Assembly (NCBI GenBank): GCA_019059635.1
Contig: JAGVRJ010000011.1
Location: 620,001 to 684,000, forward strand
Origin: Proales similis
Taxonomy: Eukaryota > Rotifera > Eurotatoria > Ploima > Proalidae
Reading direction: 5' to 3'
Length of the DNA stretch: 64,000 nt
Every line of letters begins with the position of its first letter. Position 1 is the first letter of the stretch. The translations under genes and the position numbers were made by a program. This document shows, piece by piece, positions 1 to 13,354 of the stretch. The notes below the pieces were generated by a model, which worked only from the letters and a program-made list of their open reading frames with translations, had not been told where the DNA came from and searched no databases.

Positions 1-3000
1 GAAATGTCTCGAACCCGACGAGATTTGCCCGGCCAACATGGTCGAAAGGGCCCAATTGTTAATTGTTGTCATCACATTTCTCAAAGAGACAAGTCATTTG
101 AGCTCGTTATTGCTCGACGATTTCCGTCTTGCCAGTGGCTACAAAATCATATTTGAACTGCTGCTTCGGTAAATCGCCAACTCTTCCATTCTTGCTTGAT
201 ATTTCCAACTAAACGAGCGCTTTGCCAAAAATAGGCTGGAAAAAGAAAAGAATGAAGAGGCCAAGCTGATGCTCAGGCAACTAATGTACGCCGTCGAAGA
301 GTTCGTTTCGGCCGGCCATCAAGAGCTCAAGATATCAACAGTCAACTTGAGCATAAATATGTTCAAGCCAGACGGATTCCAGCTGCCAAAGGCGACCAAC
401 AAAGGCCAGACTGTTCGAAATGTGCACGCATTTCAAACCCTGATGGGCGTATTCAACAAGGTCAGTTGCGAGCCTTCACTCGTTCAAATCATTTTTAAAT
501 TTCGAATTGAGTAAAGGCCCAAACCTACGAGTTGTGCCTCTTGGTCCTGGACGCGATCAGAAACATCTATGTGAAGGACGAGTGCAATTACTTCATTCTG
601 GAGTCGCAGAATTTACTTCTCTACAGTCTCGACGACTCAAGCATTAAAATACAAAGCAAACCGCTCGAGATTCAGGTACTCATTCGGCTGATTGCTGTAA
701 ATCGAGACAAAGCTCAAGCGAATGTTCAATAGACGAAATTTGTCGAGCTGCTCGAGTTCATTGTGTTCAATCTAAAGTTTGTGCCCTGCAAAGAGTTGAT
801 AAGCATCGGCTTGTCGATTCAGACGTTCGCGTAAGAGACTCCTGATTACTGCTCAAGCCTTCACTTTGTCTCATCCGCTCGCTAATCGAATAGCTGCAAC
901 AAATGGAGCATAAATTGCGGTCAATTCTTACTCAAACTAAGCCGGTCTGATCCAATTTACAAAGACGCAATAAGAGAGCTCGGCATCTTGGAGATGATCC
1001 TCTCCTGTCTGCAGAAGTTCGCCTCGTTGCTGAAAGAAAAGCACGTCAACTCTGAAGGTAAGTTGAAGAGCAACCATGAAAACGAGCCACTGAACCAGGG
1101 CATCGTTCTCCGACTCAGATGAGATTGCCGTCGAGCCGCACAAGAAAGACATGGGCTTTCTGGCCATGGAGCTATCATCCTCGCTTCTCACTCAGAACGC
1201 AGCCAATGCGAGTAAGTCAGCCTCGATTGAGCATCAGTTGAAAAATGGCTCAGTCATGAGCATTCGTGTTCTCAGAGCTGTTCAGGGAGCTCGGTGGTGC
1301 CCGACTCGCCCACAACATGGTACCATACAAAGTCTGTCGCTCGCAGGCGCTCAGCATCGTTTGCACTCTGCTGCTGACAACTGCGGGCGAAGACGACATG
1401 TCCACTCTTCTCGGGCTCATGCAAACGGCTCAGCTGAGTGATCTTGATTTGAAAAACGCCGTTCTCAAGGTAAGCGGCTTATCCCGAGAACCATTCAAGC
1501 TGTCGTCGACCAACTCTCTTCCTTGCCCAGAGTCTTTTGTTTACGCTCAAGGAGAGCCATCGGACGCGTAATGTGTTCAGAAAGGCCGGTGGCTTTGTCT
1601 ATGTGATATCGGTGGTCATTTCAATGGAAGGCTGTTTGAACAACCCTGCCACCGAGCCGTGGAATCGTGTGGACAGGTCGCAGATATTCGAAACATTCCG
1701 CATAGTGCTCATGATTTTGGCCGTCTCAATGAGGTACGAGCCGGCGAACGCAAGCTACTTTGAGAGCGAAGTGAGATGGAAAAGTCTCTACACTGCCCTC
1801 AAGCTCGTCGGATGCTTCAACGCGTCCTCGCTAGAATTCCAACTCCAGTGCAATACAGACCATATCAAACGCAACTTTGACGTGTTCGAGACCTTCTTCT
1901 CCAGCCTAGATTCAAATCTCAACGCGTCAGGCAAAGAGAGCACCGAGAGTGACAATGCACCGCAGATTGACGAGAGGCTCACATGCGCTTGTCTCATAAT
2001 GCGGTTCCTCTATGACACAGCGTTGGACACATTCGACAGGTAAGAGTCGACCTTGGGCTTATTTGGCTGTTGTCTCAAGTTCTCGTTGTCTTCATCTCAG
2101 TGCTGACCTGCTCAAAGAGTTCGAAGAGCTGGCCGTTGAATGGTACTTAATGTTCGTTTTGTTATTTTCCTCTTCTGACTCGTCTTTTGTCTCGTAGCCG
2201 AATTTCTAACCGCTTTCGTTAAGGCCCCGATTGAAGCACCAGATGACTGTGGGCGTTGAGCATATCCACTCGCCAAGAGTGCACGAACACGTCCGAAAGG
2301 CCAACAGCGTGATGGTGAAGAATATGAACAATCCAATCGAGGAGCCGATGATTGTTCATCCGGGCGCAGTCGCTTCTATTCTCCACCTGCTCACCGGCGT
2401 TGAATGTGAGCATGATAAAAACGTGAGCGCCCCTAATTATCATTGTGCCTGCCATTCAAGCCCGCAATTTCATTTTTCTTCTTCTCCAGCTCGCTTCAAG
2501 GCTTCAGTTCTACATGATTAACATGATAAAGAATTTGCTGAGAAGCGAACGCAACCAGCAGATAATGTCGAACGCCAACTTCATCGACGACATACTGGCC
2601 ACTTGTCGACTGGTTCTGAACGACGAGTCGCACTTTCTTCACACCTCAGTTCAGTACATTTTCGAACGCTTGGCCACCCAGCAGATCCGGCCGAGCAGTT
2701 TGCGTCAGTACCTTCGCCTCGGCACCATATTCGACGATCCAAAGATGCAGAAGGGCTCGCAGCTCATACCGCTCAATCGCGTCAAATGTCTGATATCGAT
2801 GAGCACGCCACGCGAAAGCAAAATGAGCAACTACACGCCATTCATCGAGTTCAACATGTTCGCCGAGGGATTCGGCTGCATCTACTTGCCGTCAATCGCA
2901 CCGCAATCGATGAACGCTCCTTCAATAGTTGCCATGGGAATGGTCACGGTCGGCAACGATCTGACTGTGAACGGCGGCATTGGCAGTGGCGAGCGTGTCT

Positions 3001-6000
3001 TCCCGCCTCAGTCAGGGCTGTCCTTTTCTACTTGGATTTACATCGACAGATTTGCCACCAATGTTATGCCGCAAGAGCTCACCGGCAGCAGACGAATTCA
3101 TCCGATTCGGCTGCTTACGATTCTGCGCCACTTAAAAGTCAGAGATGTGACCTATTCAACCCTGATGGTCTATCTCAGTCCAAAGAACAGATCGCTGTTC
3201 ATATGCACTGAGGAGGTTCAACTACAGCATCAGCGAGTTGACGAGATGGACGAGCCCGCCTGCAATGAATACCTCGCTCGTTTCAACTGCAGCGAGCTGT
3301 TCGAAGAAGGCAAGTGGCTGCACATCGCGCTCGTATGGAGCAAGACATTGCTGAAGAACAGCAGCGTCTCATTGTACGTCAACTCGAAGCTGATCGGCTC
3401 ACAGAAGCTCAACTATCTAAACTCAAATCTGGCTCCGAACACTCCGCCCTCGTCGGTGAGCATTCACGCCGTGATCGGCACACTTCCAATGCTGAGAGTG
3501 CAGTCGCCTGTAGTTTGGCGTCAAGCGAGCTGCCATCTCATCGAAGACGTCATGAGCGCATTCCAGGTTCAGAGCATATTCGATTTAGGCCCGAGCTATT
3601 TAGGCTCATTTCAGGCCATAGATGGCATCGAGTCGAGCCTGTTTGCCGAAGAAAAGATTGTGTTCGGCCTGCACGCGCAGAAATTGTTCGAAATGACCTT
3701 GGCCAAATTCAGACGTGTGTACAACAAAAACGACAGCAAGTCGATCGGCAAGCATCTAAACATGCCGAGCAACGAGAGCGTAACGCCACTGCGGATTCTG
3801 TCCAACACGGCCGCACAGCTGAGCGGAGCGGCGCGAACTGCCGGTGGAGTGATCATAGGCTACATGGGCGTGCGAACCTTCCAGCCAATGCCGGTGTCAA
3901 AAACGAGCGAGCACATCGGAGGAGTGACATTCTTGCTGGGCCTGGTGGCCATGGCCGACGACATCGAGTTCATGTACGCGTCTGTAAAAGCACTTGTCTG
4001 TGTGGTGAGCTCAAACGATGAGATAAGCAAAGAGATGGAGAGACTCAAGGGCTACCAGCTGCTGGCGATGCTCTACAATCGAAAGCGTCACCTGATCAAC
4101 AGCCACATTCTCAATCTTACATTCTCTCTGGTCATAAACGACGACACGGGACGTGAGCAGGCGGTCATCACAAACGCGCCCGCGTTTGAAAGCCTTCTGG
4201 GCGACCTTGAGATTTGGTACAACACACCGCCTGATATATTGCGCTCTCTACACGAACGCTTCAACGAACTGCTCAACGACCAAGGCGGCAATGTGCGAGT
4301 GTTCCATCGCTATCAGATGCTCAAGCGAATACTGTTCATGATCAAGCAGGCAGAGAACGGAAGCGCTCTGAACGATTGCACACTCAATTCGATTGTGAGG
4401 ACAGTTAAAATTCTTGCGATTGACTCGAATCTTGCCGACGAGCTGCTTCTGTTCGGCCAGTACTTGGCATCCTTAGTGAGCTCAGTGGACGAGAGACAAG
4501 TCGACATTCAAGCAACCAGCTCGACCGATCCACTCGTCTACCAGATCAGGCTGCGAAATCGGCTGCTGCAACTTGTGGAAAGCACCGTCTGCCAGGCAAC
4601 ATCTAATCGAACACTTCAATTTCAAGAAGAGCTTCAGCGCTTGCTCGGCTTCGACTGGTTCCTCATTTTCATTCAGCCCAACGTTCACCCGAGCACTCTG
4701 GTTCTGGCCTGTAAAATTCTCTGCACTCTGCTGCTCAATCCGCAGCATTTGAACAGATTCAGAGACGCGTCGTTCCACGGCAACTGGTTCACCCACATGC
4801 ACGACTCGGCCAACACCAACCCGGCTCTGTCGCACATCAAAGTGGCCCTGGCCAGCTCAGCCTCGAGCATAGAGCCGGCCTCGCCCTCCAGTCTGATCGA
4901 CTCGTTCTCTGGCTTTCAAATTCTGCAGTCCTATTTGGCCTGCAATCCTCATCTAATCGAGCCGTACTACTATTTGTTTGCTCTTTTGTTTGACGCGCAG
5001 CGAATCGCACCTATCGGCACAAGTCTGCAGCTCGATCTAAATTCAATTTGTCAATACGTGTTCGACAAGCCGTTCGACTCAGAGCAGAGCCTGTTTTCGC
5101 GCATCAACACCGAACTCAGTCTGGACGTGATCATCATCATCTTGAACATGATTCGCACTCTAATGAATCAGTCAGACGAGAGCGTCAAGGACTACGCAAT
5201 CATTCTGCTGCAAATATTTCGCTTTGTCTACCATAACTGCGACGACTTTCGATCGATCGCCACCCACTCAGACTTGCTGACCGCGCTGATTAGCACATTG
5301 TATCCGTACGAAGAGCTCACGCCCGAGCAGATCGCCGAGCCGGTACCGCACGAAATTCGACCGTTCGCCGAAGCGATCGGCTTGAACGCCGACACCAAGT
5401 ACAAGTCTTATTTGTCCGTTCATCCGGCTCGCAAGCTGGTCATGGACTTTTTGCGCGACCTACTCTACGACAATCTGACGAACGTGAGCAGCAGCTCCAA
5501 AAACGTCATTGACACTATTCTGCTGAGTCTGAGCGGCGAGCATTCTGAAAAGCGAAATCAAGAGTTCATTACTGAACTGTTCAAGACCATGATCGACCAT
5601 TTGCTCAGCTCGGATCTGTTCAGCGAGCATCCAGCCCAGCCCGCGTTGTCACAGTCGTCGATGAACATCGTTCTGCAGAACTGCTTCGTGCTCATCGATC
5701 GAATGGTCGACAAGCTCTGGGACGGCAGCTACCGACGACAGCCTCGCGAAGTGTTCGAGGTTATCATCAAAATCATGGAGTCGCTCAAACGCAAGCCGTA
5801 CAACTTCTCAAACGAGTCGCTCGTCTACTCGATGAATAGAATAATCCTCTATCAACTGTCCAGAAAGTGTGACACTCTCAACGATCAGGTCGAGATGCTC
5901 GAAACCCTACAAAAGTTGGCTACGCTTAAATCGCTCATATTCTCGCCCGTCAACTCACAGTCGGACTTTTTCGCTTGTCTCACTCACTGTCTGCTGCTGA

Positions 6001-9000
6001 TCACCGACTCGAACGAGAAAATTGACACCCAGCACTTGCTGGTCAGCGCCTGTGAGCGCATCTGGCGCGAGATTTACTTGAGCAAAAAGTCGCTGTTGGA
6101 AGAGAGCTTCAAGGTTAGTCTCAACTCAATCGGCATGAATCCGACGCTCGAGCAGCTTCGACCGCTGCTCGACGAGCCCGCACAACGAATGTGGACCAGT
6201 TTCGTTGAGGGCGAGAAAAAGCTGCCGGACAAGATCCAGAATCAGATCCAGGCCAAATTCCAGCGCGTGACCGGCGGCCTCTCGATGGGCTTCAATCGGG
6301 TGGTATCGCTCAAGCGCCAGAAGCGCGACGTGCCTCGTCTAAGCACCAAGGAGCTCGGTGATACCATCCTCACCATATCGAACAACTTCAAAACTCTCAA
6401 GGAACAAGTCGAGACGCAGTACCGCAAGCACTTCAAGTCAAATCAGGAAAAGCACGAGTTTCTCCACGACGAATGGCTCGAGATTGAGAGCGATCTGCTA
6501 CGCGAGCGCGCCTTGTGGGGCTGCGACGTGGAGAGTAAATTCAAAAAGTGGAAACTGGATTTCACCGAAGGACCCAATCGACAGCGAAAGCGCTTGCTGC
6601 CCAACACGATTCAGTTTTACAAGAACTACCCGTACCGGGCCGAGCTGGAGAATCTGAAGCCGAACAGAAAATACAAAATTCCGTCGAGTGTGGACAGCAA
6701 AGAATACATGAACGAGTTCAAAGTGAAGAGCTTGTTGAATTACCACGACGAGCTAGAGAACGAGGCCAAGCTGACAGAGCCGAGCGAGACTGTGCAGCTG
6801 ATCGAGACGGTCGAAGACTTGAAGAAAGAAGACGAGAGCGCGGCCACTACTCTGGAGCAGCCGTCGTCGCACACCAACATCATGCGTCTGCTGGAGGATG
6901 GCGAGAAAATCAATCAGATATTCAGGTGCGCGCGAGTGAAAGGCCTTGAAACAAGCGAAGGCCTGTTCTTGTTCGGCAAAGAGCATTTCTACGTTATCGA
7001 CGGCTACACCCTCATATCGACCAAAGAGATTGTTGAAATAGACTCGCTGAAGCCGTCCTCGTACGAGCCGCTCATCCCTCAGGCGGGCGTGCCGATGCAC
7101 ACGGAAAAGAGCTGCAGCAAGTTCGCCTACGAGGACATTCGCGAGGTGCACAATAGACGCTATCTGCTTCAAGAGATCGCCATGGAGATATTCTCAAACG
7201 ACGGTCGCAACTATCTGCTCGTGTTTCCGCGCAAGTGCCGCAACAAGATCTACGACCGCTTGATCGCACTCACGCCCGACCTGAACGATTCGGCTGCGCA
7301 GTCGATTGCGGGCCAACGACGCAGCGTGAACATCGAGCAAAACAGTGGACTGATAAACGCGCTGATCGGCGAGAAGTCAGTCGTTCAGCGATGGGAGCGC
7401 GGCGAGATTAGCAACTTTCAATACTTGATGTTCTTGAACACTCTGGCCGGCCGCTCTTACAACGATCTCATGCAGTATCCGGTGTTTCCGTGGATTCTGG
7501 CCGACTACGACTCCAACGAGCTCGACCTGTCCAATCCGGCCACTTTCCGCGAACTGAGCAAACCAATGGGCGCTCAGTCGCCCGAAAGACTGGTCCAGTT
7601 TCAAAAGCGGTTCCAAGAATGGGAAGACCCGAGCGGTGAGACGCCGCCATATCATTACGGCACGCACTACTCCTCGGCCATGATTGTCGCTTCTTATCTC
7701 CTGCGTCTGGAGCCGTTCACTCAGCTCTTTTTAAGACTCCAGGGTGGCCACTTTGACCTGGCCGATCGAATGTTTCACAGCATTAAAGACAACTGGCTGT
7801 CGGCGAGCAAAAACAACATGGCCGACGTTAAAGAGCTCATTCCCGAGTTTTTCTATTTGCCCGACTTTCTGGTCAACTCGAACAAATTCGATCTGGGAGT
7901 CAAGCAGAACGGAGTTGCTCTCAACGACGTGGTTCTTCCGCCTTGGGCCAAGGGCGACGCGCGCGAGTTCATTCGAATTCACCGCCTAGCGCTTGAGAGT
8001 GACTTCGTTTCCGCTCATCTCAACGAGTGGATTGATCTCATATTTGGCTTCAAGCAGCAAGGCCCCGCTGCCGCTGACGCCGTCAACGTATTTCATCACT
8101 TGTTCTACGAAGGAGCAGTGAACATCGACGAGGTCGACGATCCGCTCAAACGCAACGCCGTAATTGGTTTCATAAACAATTTCGGCCAAATTCCCAAGCA
8201 GCTCTTCAAGAAGCCGCATCCGACCAAGAAGCTGAATAGCCAGTTCATCTACGGTCTGACTCCGACCGTCGGCGACCAACTCGGACAAATGGCATTCATT
8301 CACTACCTGCGCAATCTAAAGCCGAGTCTTCAGCCAATCAAAGAGCTCAAGTCCCAAGTGGGCCAAATCGTCTGCACCGAGCGTAACCTCCTGGTGGTCG
8401 AGCAGAACAAGTTCCTGATGCCGCCTTCTTTCCAACGCTATGTTGCGTGGGGCTTCTCTGACGAGAGCATCAAAATCGGTTTTGTCGACTACGACAAGGC
8501 CTATGTGTCGTTTGAGAATCTGCAAGACGGCGCCATATTCTGCTGCTGCTCGCCGGACTCTAAATTGATAATCACCGGCGGCACGAGCACGACCGTCAAC
8601 GTCTGGGAGCCAGCCAAGAACAAGGTGAAAAGACTGAGTCTCAAGACACGTCTCTACGGACATTCGGACACGGTGACCTGCATGGCGGTGTCGAACGCGT
8701 ATCATTTGCTGGTCACCGGCTCTTGTGACCAGAGCTGCATCATCTGGGACATGAATAGGTGGAAGTTCATCAAACAGCTGCCCAATCATAGCAGCGCGGT
8801 CTCTTGCTGCACCATAAACGAGCTGACAGGCGACATTGCTTCAGCCTCTGGAACATATCTCTACTTGTGGAATATAAACGGTGAACCATTGGCGTCTATC
8901 AACACAATCACAAACGGCCCAAGCCACCTGATACTGTCCGTGTGCATGTCACAGGTGAACGAATGGGACCAGTCAAATGTAGTGTTGACCGGCGGTACGG

Positions 9001-9644
9001 ACGGAACAGTGCGAATGTGGTCCTTGGACTACATTCAAATTCCCGAGTCGGACAGTCTAATAGACCAAGAAAAAGAAGAAGAAGAAACAGGCGAGAACAA
9101 GGAGAATGTGGCGGCGGCGGCGAGCAAAGAACAGGAACAAGAAGGAGACGAAGACGATTTTGTCTTCATTGACCAGCAGCAATTGAACCTGGCCAGTCAG
9201 CTCAAGCCGGGCTACAAGTGGAAGCGCGAACTTGTCTTTAAGAGCAAACTAACAATGCACACATCGTACGACCGCAAAGACAACTCTGATCCGGCATCAG
9301 TGACCGCCGTCTCAATTTCCAAAGACAATCGCACCATCTATGTGGGCGATTCGCGCGGCCGAGTCTACAACTGGGTTTGCACTCCGAATCCAGGCAAGAG
9401 CCGAGCCGACCACTGGGTCAAAGACGAGACGGCCGAGTCCTGCAAAGGATGCAAAGTGAAGTTCTCGTTCAGCGAGAGGCGACACCATTGCCGTCAGTGC
9501 GGCCTTGTCTTTTGCAACAACTGCTCAAAGTATGAGAGCGACATACCGCAGCTCAACATCAGCAAGCCGGCTCGAGTTTGCGAGTCGTGCTTCAAGACAA
9601 TTAAGAAAGACACTGCTCCGGCAGCGAGCCCCATACTTCCCTAA
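1..9644 (+). CDS. WDFY3: WDFY3/Alfy (blue cheese) BEACH-WD40-FYVE protein, 3' part
   Basis: Large scaffold for selective autophagy of protein aggregates. The 5' end lies outside the window. Exons read as 1-168, 235-460, 517-675, 733-830, 894-1057, 1119-1211, 1276-1469, 1531-2039, 2101-2142, 2224-2422 and 2490-9644, giving about 3001 codons in one continuous frame; the human protein is about 3500 aa. In order the sequence shows armadillo-like helices, a concanavalin A-like segment (about 3000-3550), a PH-like segment (about 6900-7260), BEACH (about 7370-8250, with NFQYLMFLNTLAGRSYND), WD repeats (about 8420-9400) and a C-terminal FYVE zinc finger (about 9408-9606, RRHHCRQCG). The intact FYVE separates it from WDFY4. 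An FVFI motif after acidic residues (9159-9170) sits within the WD region and looks like an LC3/GABARAP-interacting motif. An AATAAA lies at 9905-9910. Confidence 0.95.
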
Positions 9645-10642
9645 CGGCGCCTCTTCTATTTCTCGCTTGGCTGCCGAGGGATCAAAACAAAATATTTTTC
9701 GCGCCCCGGCTTTCTGTAAATACCAGCCACTGTGATCGGAGACGCAGATCTCTTTTTATTTTCCCTCTCCATTTACTCACTTTTTTAAATCAACTTGCGA
9801 CAACTCGAGCAGAGCAAACGAACACTTTTAGCCAACTCACTTAGGAATCGTCATCATCGCTTTTCTATTTTCCTCTTTTCTTTTTCTTATTTTAGTCGCA
9901 AAGAAATAAACAATTTGCAGACACGAACGCTCATTTCCTAACATGAATGTCGATCAGAATCGAATGAACGAGTGAGGCGGTCGCCTGGAACTTTTAGCTC
10001 CTAGTTGAGTGTCAAAGGGCTGATCGATATTTGCATGCGTTTCGCCCAACAAAACAATGTTAACCTGAACACAATTTCATCGCCGGGGCCGAGTTTAAAT
10101 CGTCTGCATACGAAATAAGGCTCCGGACGGGTAATGTCTAAGTCGGCTATGAGCGAGCCAGAGCCAGTCGGTATCAATTCAGCAATTCAGGCCAGCGAAT
10201 ATTAAAGAGCAAAACAGGAGCCTGTGAAAAGGCAGGCAGGCAGAGGAAAGAGCGGGCATTACGCGTTATTGCCGCATTCGTTGAGAGGAGCTGAAATTTT
10301 GATGCGAGCTTGGATTTGTCAAATGAACGCGGCAATTCATTGCCTCATATTGAATGAACGAGCGAATTCATGCGCCCGCATATGCACAGCGAGAGGGTAG
10401 AAGAGCATGCAAGCCGCTCGTACAAATTGCGTGCAAGCGGACCGTAATAACATTTGGCTCTGTTCGGTCTGTTCAGCTCGTCTTAAATCTCTGCTCACAC
10501 TCGCTCGTCATATATTTTTTGAGTAGAGGACCCCCTATTCGCTTTGCTTATTTCTTTCTTCTTTAGACTCTGACTCTTAACGATCATTGTTTCGGTTTTT
10601 AGTAGTAAATTTTGCTTCTGTCAGAACAAGCAAGCGGTGAAC
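9645..10642. other. Intergenic: WDFY3 3' UTR and eRF3 upstream region
   Basis: No coding signal on either strand. AATAAA at 9905-9910 is the likely WDFY3 polyadenylation signal. A pyrimidine-rich run followed by AG at 10614-10623 lies 20 nt before the eRF3 start and could be a 5'-UTR or trans-splice acceptor. Confidence 0.6.
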
Positions 10643-13025
10643 ATGGCCAACTGGCAACAGAATTTCAATCTTGACGCGCCCGAATTTGTTCCCAAATGTA
10701 AATGAACCATTTTGCGATCGCACTCCGAATCAAATCTAATCGGCGGTTTCAAGTCGGCGGAGCACCGACTCAGAACCCAAACGGCAACGCTCCACCCGGA
10801 ATGGGCGCAGCACCGCCTGGAATAGCGCCTCCGTTCGGTATGCCCCCGTACCAAGCTGGTGCGGCTGGAGGACAGTTCTATCCGCCTGCCTACGGGTATC
10901 CGCCTCAAGGCTACGGCTACCCACCACAGCAAATGTTCTATCAACAGCAGCAGCAGCAGCAACCTCGTGCTACTGTTCCTCCTGCTGCTCAAGATCAAGC
11001 TCGACCGAGTCAAAACGAGCCAGATATGAGCCGGCTTCAGAGTGACATGTCCAAGCTGAGCACCGCTACAACTTCGGTAAAATCAGAAGAAAAGATGGAC
11101 TTGGGCACAGAATCAAAAGCGCCTGTAATTGACATCAAAACGAGCCAAAAAGAGGCACCGATTGACACAAAGAGCGTTGAAATCTGTAAGAACTGAAGAG
11201 CTTTCTTTTCGCTTTAGAATCACATTCATGTCAAATTGCTTTACCTCGTAGCCGAGCCATCTGTGGTCAAAGAGAAGAGTCAACCACCGAGTCAGTCCGA
11301 CATAAAAGAAGAAGACGAGGAGGAATGGGAAAAAGAGGAGGAAGCTGGCGAAGACGAGACCATGACTGCCACTCAAGCGGCCAAGCCAAAGAAGCAAGTC
11401 GTTAAGCGCGAGTTCAAAGCTCGTAAAGAGCCTATAAACGTCATCTTCTGCGGCCATGTCGACGCTGGAAAGTCAACTATCGGCGGCCAAATCATGTAAG
11501 TGCTCGATTTGAAATGAATCATGCGAGTTCTTAACTATGATCCGCGGTGTTAAGGCATTTGACCGGAATGGTGGACAAACGAACGCTGGAAAAATACGAG
11601 CGCGAAGCCAAAGAGAAGAATCGCGAGTCCTGGTATCTGTCATGGGCACTGGACACCAACATGGAAGAACGAGAAAAGGGCAAAACAGTTGAAGTTGGCC
11701 GAGCGTTTTTTGACACCGACAAGAAGCATTTCATTATTTTGGACGCGCCCGGTCACAAAGGATTCGTGCCGAATATGATCGGCGGAGCTGCCCAAGCCGA
11801 CATCGCAGTCCTGGTCATCTCGGCTCGTCGAGGCGAGTTCGAGACCGGGTTCGAGCGCGGCGGCCAGACCCGAGAACACGCCATGTTGGTTAAAACTGCC
11901 GGTGTCAAGTACCTGATTGTGTTGGTGAACAAAATGGACGACTCGACCGTAAACTGGGACCCGAGTAGATACGACGAGATAAAAGAGAAGCTGACGCCTT
12001 ATTTGAAAAAGTGCGGCTTCTTGCCCGGCAAAGACACATTCTTCATGCCGTGCTCGGGCTACACGGGCGCATTCCTCAAAGATCCCGTCGACGAGTCGGT
12101 TTGCTCTTGGTACAGATCGCCCTGCTTCATCGAAATGCTTGAATCCCTGCCGACCATCAACCGAACTGTGGACGGTGCACTTCGAATGCCAATTATAGAC
12201 AGATACAAGGTAAGTTACAACGGATTGGAGCGATTGGCAAAAATTGGCAAAATCGCTCAAAGGACATGGGAACTGTCGTTATGGGCAAGATCGAGTCCGG
12301 AATGATTAAGCAAAACGACAAGCTCTTGCTCATGCCCAACAAGATTAAGGTCGAAGTGACCAACATCTTTTGCGAGGAAGAAGAAACCGACTCGGCCATT
12401 TGCGGTGAGAATGTGAAACTCAAACTCAAAGGTGTCGAGGAGGAGGTAAGCATTTGGTTCTTTCGCATATAAAGAAAGAGTGCCTCTTGCATTCAAATTG
12501 CGCTTTGTTTAGGAAATTTCCAGCGGCTTTGTTCTCTGTGACTTGAAGGACTTTTGTCACGTGGCGCGAGTTTTCGACGCCCAGGTAAACCTGATCAGTT
12601 TTCGACGCAATCAAGCGGACCAGCCTTTCTAAGGCAAATTTCCAAGGTCGTTATTCTCGAGTGCCCATCAATCATCTGCCCCGGCTTCAACTCTATTTTA
12701 CACGTGCACGCGGCCACTGCCGAAGTCCAACTGCAGGTATTTAATTCGTGGCCAAATTTTTCATTCATGGAGCTATATTTAAAAGAGTTGTTAATCCAAA
12801 AAGCGAATCATCGGCTTGGTGGACAAGAAGACTGGTGAAAAAGACTTGAAAAACCGACCTCGCTTCATAAAGCAAGACCAGATTGCAATCTGCCGATTCG
12901 AGCTTCTTGGCAATAACGCGCTTTGTCTGGAGCCATTCAAACTCTTTCCTCAGCTAGGACGGTTCAATCTGCGCTACGAACACAAGACGATCGCTATCGG
13001 CAAAGTTCTAAAAATAATCGAGTAG
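10643..13025 (+). CDS. GSPT1: Eukaryotic peptide chain release factor GTP-binding subunit eRF3
   Basis: Translation-termination GTPase that works with eRF1. Exons: 10643-10697, 10754-11185, 11252-11495, 11555-12209, 12263-12445, 12513-12584, 12647-12736, 12804-13025; 650 aa with consistent phases, close to human GSPT1 (637 aa). The N terminus carries a PAM2-like motif (FNLDAPEFVP), which in this family binds poly(A)-binding protein, then a Pro/Gly/Tyr/Gln-rich segment with a run of seven glutamines. The GTPase core has the P-loop GHVDAGKST, switch II DAPGHKGF and NKMD. Domains 2 and 3 follow, including SIICPGFNS and GKVLKIIE at the C terminus. AATAAA lies at 13115-13120. The only uncertainty is the exact join of the tiny first exon. 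Confidence 0.95.
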
Positions 13026-13354
13026 TCGGCAAAAACCGCATTTGCGAGCTCGACTTTTCATCTCAGATTGATTCGAACTTGCAGTCTGAACTGAGCGTCG
13101 ACTATAATGCTAATAATAAATCCACACCAAAATAAGAGTCAAAATGCTTTTAGTCGATTGTGGAGCGAAGAGGGACGTAGCAGCAGCCATCCGAATCAAG
13201 GTCCAAGTGGAAGCGGTGTGAGCGTTGGTACAATAAAACGATTCAATTCCGCCCAAAAGCTTTTAAATGTTTTAAAATATTGCTAGCAGTCAAATTCTAG
13301 CAATCTGCTTTCAATTACTCTAGTTTAAATGATTTCGCTTAGGCAAACGCAAGG
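13026..13354. other. Intergenic, eRF3 to MED9
   Basis: Contains the eRF3 polyadenylation signal (13115-13120) and no gene that I can see. A TTTCGCTTAG acceptor-like site ends at 13342, 12 nt before the MED9 start codon. Confidence 0.6.
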
